Assembly (NCBI RefSeq): GCF_000739735.1
Contig: NZ_BBJF01000022.1
Span: 1 to 64,000 of the forward strand
Direction of reading: 5' to 3'
Source of the DNA: Paraburkholderia ginsengisoli NBRC 100965
GTDB taxonomy: Bacteria > Pseudomonadota > Gammaproteobacteria > Burkholderiales > Burkholderiaceae
DNA: 64,000 nt
This document shows, one piece after another, positions 61,453-64,000 of the stretch (the first letter of the stretch is position 1; every line of letters starts with the position of its first letter). The notes beneath the pieces are model-generated. The model searched no databases and was not told the DNA's origin. It saw nothing but the letters and a program-made list of their open reading frames with translations. A program made the translations under genes and the position numbers.

Positions 61453-61757
61453 AGGTCGTCCCCGCTTTCAGTAGCGGCTGTGCCTGCGGTATTCATGGGC
61501 AGCGGTTTGAGCGTTTCGCCGTCGAGCACACGCACCTGCTGCTCGACCTTTTCGAGCTGCTGCTGGCAAAACGCCACGAGGGCCGCGCCGCGCCGATATG
61601 CGCTCAACGATTCCTCGAGACTCAGGCTGCCGCCTTCCATGCGCGCAACCAGCTCTTCCAGTTCTGCCTGAGCGGCTTCGTAGTTCTCCGGCAGCGGCGT
61701 GCTATCGACGCCTTCGGCTGACCCGGCAGCACTCTCTTTCGACGCAGTCTTCGCCAT
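61449..61757 (-). CDS. xseB: Exodeoxyribonuclease VII small subunit
   Basis: A 102-residue XseB. The core block ELEELVARMEGGSLSLEESLSAYRRG and LVAFCQQQLEKVEQQVRVL is standard; XseB coats the large subunit XseA, which is not in the window. The N-terminal 25 residues and the C-terminal 15 are low-complexity. ATG at 61757 was chosen over the upstream start for the usual MAKTAS opening. It is the first gene of xseB-ispA-dxs. Confidence 0.94.
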   Translation of the reverse strand: MAKTASKESAAGSAEGVDSTPLPENYEAAQAELEELVARMEGGSLSLEESLSAYRRGAALVAFCQQQLEKVEQQVRVLDGETLKPLPMNTAGTAATESGDDL

Positions 61758-61967
61758 GAATAGTCGCAAAATTAAAACAAGTCGGACATTCTACGGCAAA
61801 AGCGACAATTCCGATCCGCTCGCCGGCCTGCGTCACGCGTGCGCATTCGGCGCCGCCCCTGAAGTCTCGCAGAAAAAAATCGATTGGTCTGCGGCGAAAA
61901 TCCCGAACTTTCCTGGCATTTTTGACCCAAATCAGGCACTTAAGCGCCCCCAAGAAGGGGAAACGGG

Positions 61968-61973
61968 TATAAT
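61968..61973 (+). promoter_or_regulatory. Perfect -10 hexamer before the Rieske oxygenase gene
   Basis: TATAAT, preceded by GGG, sits about 70 bases before the oxygenase ATG on the plus strand. No good -35 is seen at the proper spacing, so this is a tentative promoter. Confidence 0.4.
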
Positions 61974-62044
61974 CGCGGGCTCCCTAAATCGAATCTATCG
62001 ATGGTTGGGTTGTTCACTGCTTTCACGTCTTCACGGGAGTGGGA

Positions 62045-63151
62045 ATGTCCAATCTGAGCAATGCATTGCAGTTGCGGTCTGTCCACAGCCAGCTGCCAGT
62101 CACGGCTTACTTTGACGAAGCGCTTCTAACGCGCGAAATCGACACCCTTTTCAAGAAAGGTCCTCGTTACATCGGCCACGATCTCATGGTGCCCGAAGCG
62201 GGGAATTATTTTGCCTTGCCCAGCGAGAGCGAGGGGCGTGTGCTTGTCCGTAACCAGCAGTCGCAAGTCGAACTGCTGTCGAACGTGTGCCGCCACCGGC
62301 AAGCCATCATGCTCAACGGCCGCGGCCAGACGGAGAACATCGTCTGCCCGCTGCATCGCTGGACCTACGATCTGAACGGCCAGCTGCTCGGCGCGCCGCA
62401 TTTCGCGGATAACCCTTGCCTGAATCTCGGCGCCACGCCGCTGCAGAACTGGCAAGGTCTGCTGTTCGAAGCGCAGGGGCGCAATGTCGCGCGCGATCTG
62501 GCGCGCCTTGGCACCAAGGAACACTTCGATTTTTCGGGCTTCATGTTCGATCACGTCGAAGTGCACGAGTGCAACTACAACTGGAAGACCTTCATCGAGG
62601 TCTATCTGGAGGACTATCACGTTGCGCCGTTCCATCCGGGCCTCGGCAGCTTCGTCAATTGCGACGACCTGACGTGGGAGTTCGGCGAGTGGTACAGCGT
62701 GCAGACGGTGGGCGTGCACAAAGATCTGGAGCAGCCGGGCAGTCCGACGTATCGCAAATGGCACGACGAAGTGCTGCGTTTTCGCGGCGGCAATCCGCCC
62801 GACTTCGGCGCGATCTGGATGGTGTACTACCCCGGCATCATGATCGAGTGGTATCCGCATGTGCTGGTGGTGTCGTGGCTGATTCCGCGCGGTCCGCAAA
62901 AAACCACGAACGTGGTCGAGTTTTATTATCCTGAGGAAATTGCGCTGTTCGAGCGTGACTTCGTCGAAGCCGAGCGCGCCGCCTATATGGAAACGGCCCG
63001 CGAAGACGACGAGATCGCCGAACGCATGGACGCCGGCCGCCGCGCGCTGATGGAACGCGGCGAATCGCAGGTCGGCCCGTATCAGAGCCCGATGGAAGAC
63101 GGCATGCAGCACTTCCACGAGTTTTTGCGGCGCGAGCTCGGCCCGATCTGA
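62045..63151 (+). CDS. Rieske non-haem iron oxygenase alpha subunit family protein
   Basis: A 368-residue aromatic ring-hydroxylating-type oxygenase. The Rieske cluster ligands are C82/H84 in VCRHRQ and C101/H104 in CPLHRW. The catalytic iron site is in NWKTFIEVYLEDYHVAPFHPG, with two histidines (DYH, PFH). No ferredoxin, reductase or beta subunit is adjacent. It may use general electron carriers, as do choline- or carnitine-type Rieske monooxygenases, or act on an unknown compound. I chose ATG at 62045; a GTG two codons upstream is possible. A strong terminator follows the gene. Confidence 0.9.
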   Translation: MSNLSNALQLRSVHSQLPVTAYFDEALLTREIDTLFKKGPRYIGHDLMVPEAGNYFALPSESEGRVLVRNQQSQVELLSNVCRHRQAIMLNGRGQTENIVCPLHRWTYDLNGQLLGAPHFADNPCLNLGATPLQNWQGLLFEAQGRNVARDLARLGTKEHFDFSGFMFDHVEVHECNYNWKTFIEVYLEDYHVAPFHPGLGSFVNCDDLTWEFGEWYSVQTVGVHKDLEQPGSPTYRKWHDEVLRFRGGNPPDFGAIWMVYYPGIMIEWYPHVLVVSWLIPRGPQKTTNVVEFYYPEEIALFERDFVEAERAAYMETAREDDEIAERMDAGRRALMERGESQVGPYQSPMEDGMQHFHEFLRRELGPI

Positions 63152-63225
63152 GCGCGCTCGGTTCGCGCCTGATCCTTATCCGGTTGCGTTCGAACCGACG
63201 CTTGCGCCAGCCGCATCGACACATG

Positions 63226-63254
63226 GAAAGACGGGCTTCGGCCCGTCTTTTTTT
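63226..63254 (+). terminator. Terminator after the Rieske oxygenase gene
   Basis: AAAGACGGGC, a TTCG tetraloop and GCCCGTCTTT form a 10-bp stem followed by a T-run. It is a textbook intrinsic terminator. Confidence 0.93.
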
Positions 63255-63342
63255 GTTTAGACTTACAAGATAGCTCGGCCATTCACCCGCGCCGCCAAAG
63301 CGTCCGGCCCGAAGCCGCCATCGCCTGTATCGAGGAGACGTC

Positions 63343-64000
63343 ATGCCCCACACTCACTACACCACTCTGATCTCCGCGACCAATCTCGCGGAACGGCTTG
63401 CCGCGGCGCCGGGCAGCGTGTTCGTCATCGATTGCCGGTTCGACCTGACCGATACGGAAGCGGGCGAGAAAGCCTATCTGGCTGGCCATCTGCCGGGCGC
63501 GCATTATCTGCATCTCGATCGCGATCTGTCCGGGCCGAAGAACGGTGCGAACGGCCGGCATCCGTTGCCGGATCGCGCACGGCTGGTCGAGACGCTGGAG
63601 TCGCGTGGGCTCAAGCAAGGGCAGCAGGTCGTCGCGTATGACGCGCAAGGCGGCATGTACGCCGCTCGCGTCTGGTGGTTGCTGCGATGGCTCGGCCACG
63701 ACGCGGTGGCGCTGCTCGACGGCGGTCTGCCGGCTTGGGAAGCCGCCGGTCAGCCGTTGACGCAGGACGCCCCGGCACAGAACACCGGCGACTTCAAGGC
63801 CGGCGCGCCGCTCTCCGTGACGGTGGACGCGCAGACGGTCGAGCGCAATCTCGGCTCGAAGGAGCGGGTGGTGGTCGACGCACGCGCCGCGGATCGTTAT
63901 CGCGGCGAAAACGAAACGCTGGACCGGGTCGGCGGCCACATCCCCGGCGCGCTGAACCGCTTCTTCAAGGACAACCTCACCACCGACAACCGCTTCAAAT
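63343..64000 (+). CDS. Sulfurtransferase (tandem rhodanese), partial
   Basis: The first 219 residues of a two-domain rhodanese-like sulfurtransferase, cut by the window end. The N-terminal (non-catalytic) domain shows VFVIDCRFDLTD, YLAGHLPGAHYLHLDRDLS and GMYAARVWWLLRWLGHDAVALLDGGLPAW. The second domain begins around residue 150 (VVVDARAADRYRGE; RVGGHIPGALNRFF). The catalytic cysteine would lie beyond the end, so thiosulfate versus 3-mercaptopyruvate specificity cannot be judged. An AGGAGAC ribosome binding site fixes the start. Confidence 0.9.
   Translation, partial: MPHTHYTTLISATNLAERLAAAPGSVFVIDCRFDLTDTEAGEKAYLAGHLPGAHYLHLDRDLSGPKNGANGRHPLPDRARLVETLESRGLKQGQQVVAYDAQGGMYAARVWWLLRWLGHDAVALLDGGLPAWEAAGQPLTQDAPAQNTGDFKAGAPLSVTVDAQTVERNLGSKERVVVDARAADRYRGENETLDRVGGHIPGALNRFFKDNLTTDNRFK

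Overview
The window looks like a piece of the main chromosome of a Paraburkholderia or Burkholderia species (Betaproteobacteria). The evidence is high GC with strong G/C third-position bias, the macromolecular-synthesis block rpsU-yqeY-dnaG-rpoD, Burkholderia-type trimeric porins, DUF4148 and CbtAB proteins, an xseB-ispA-dxs isoprenoid operon next to folE2, and a protocatechuate branch of aromatic catabolism. The species assignment is inference; no rRNA gene is present.

Layout. 1-620: gene-free, with two DnaA-box-like 9-mers. 0.6-2.9 kb: cobalt transport pair cbtB-cbtA (minus strand) behind a clear cobalamin riboswitch, a divergent histidine-phosphatase-like gene and a secreted hypothetical. 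3.1-6.3 kb: a two-gene signalling unit, a double-domain KaiC-like ATPase and a hybrid histidine kinase, behind a consensus -24/-12 (sigma-54) promoter. 6.6-12.2 kb: a MarR-controlled aromatic-acid/drug efflux operon (MarR, FUSC pump, DUF1656, HlyD adaptor, outer-membrane factor). 12.5-15.3 kb: a single-chain fusion of molybdopterin and [2Fe-2S] oxidoreductase subunits. 15.5-23.6 kb: D-xylose locus, xylA-xylF-xylG-xylH on the minus strand and divergent xylR plus an aldose epimerase; xylA carries a one-base frameshift near its 3' end. 23.8-29 kb: small accessory genes (DUF4148, AraC, Ogt, an AhpD-like protein, a PEP-mutase-family lyase, RidA, an XRE-cupin regulator).

29-38 kb is catabolic: hglS-type DUF1338 dioxygenase plus a YdiJ-type FAD/Fe-S dehydrogenase with a divergent LysR gene (together a 2-oxoadipate to D-2-hydroxyglutarate to 2-oxoglutarate module), 4-hydroxyphenylpyruvate dioxygenase, and pcaQ/pcaHG. 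38-48 kb: a PBP7-type endopeptidase, a mini H-NS-like protein, a LysE exporter, cspA, an acyl-CoA synthetase divergent from a Crp/Fnr regulator with a perfect dyad between them, an orphan transposase-like gene, and two convergent porins. 47.7-49.4 kb is a gene-poor, partly AT-rich gap.

49.4-64 kb is the housekeeping core: an unusual class II-shaped tRNA with a CAU anticodon downstream of rpoD, the rpsU-yqeY-dnaG-rpoD operon, a YhiN-family flavoprotein, tsaD, folE2 with a structured leader, dxs, ispA, xseB, a Rieske oxygenase, and the start of a sulfurtransferase cut by the window end.

The points most worth a second look are the sigma-54-driven KaiC/histidine-kinase pair, the tRNA with a long variable arm and CAU anticodon sitting right behind a terminator-like hairpin, the multi-hairpin leader between dxs and folE2, the TGTCA-N6-TGACA dyad next to the Crp/Fnr gene, the hglS-ydiJ pairing, and the xylA frameshift. 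No CRISPR array, prophage or complete insertion sequence was seen.
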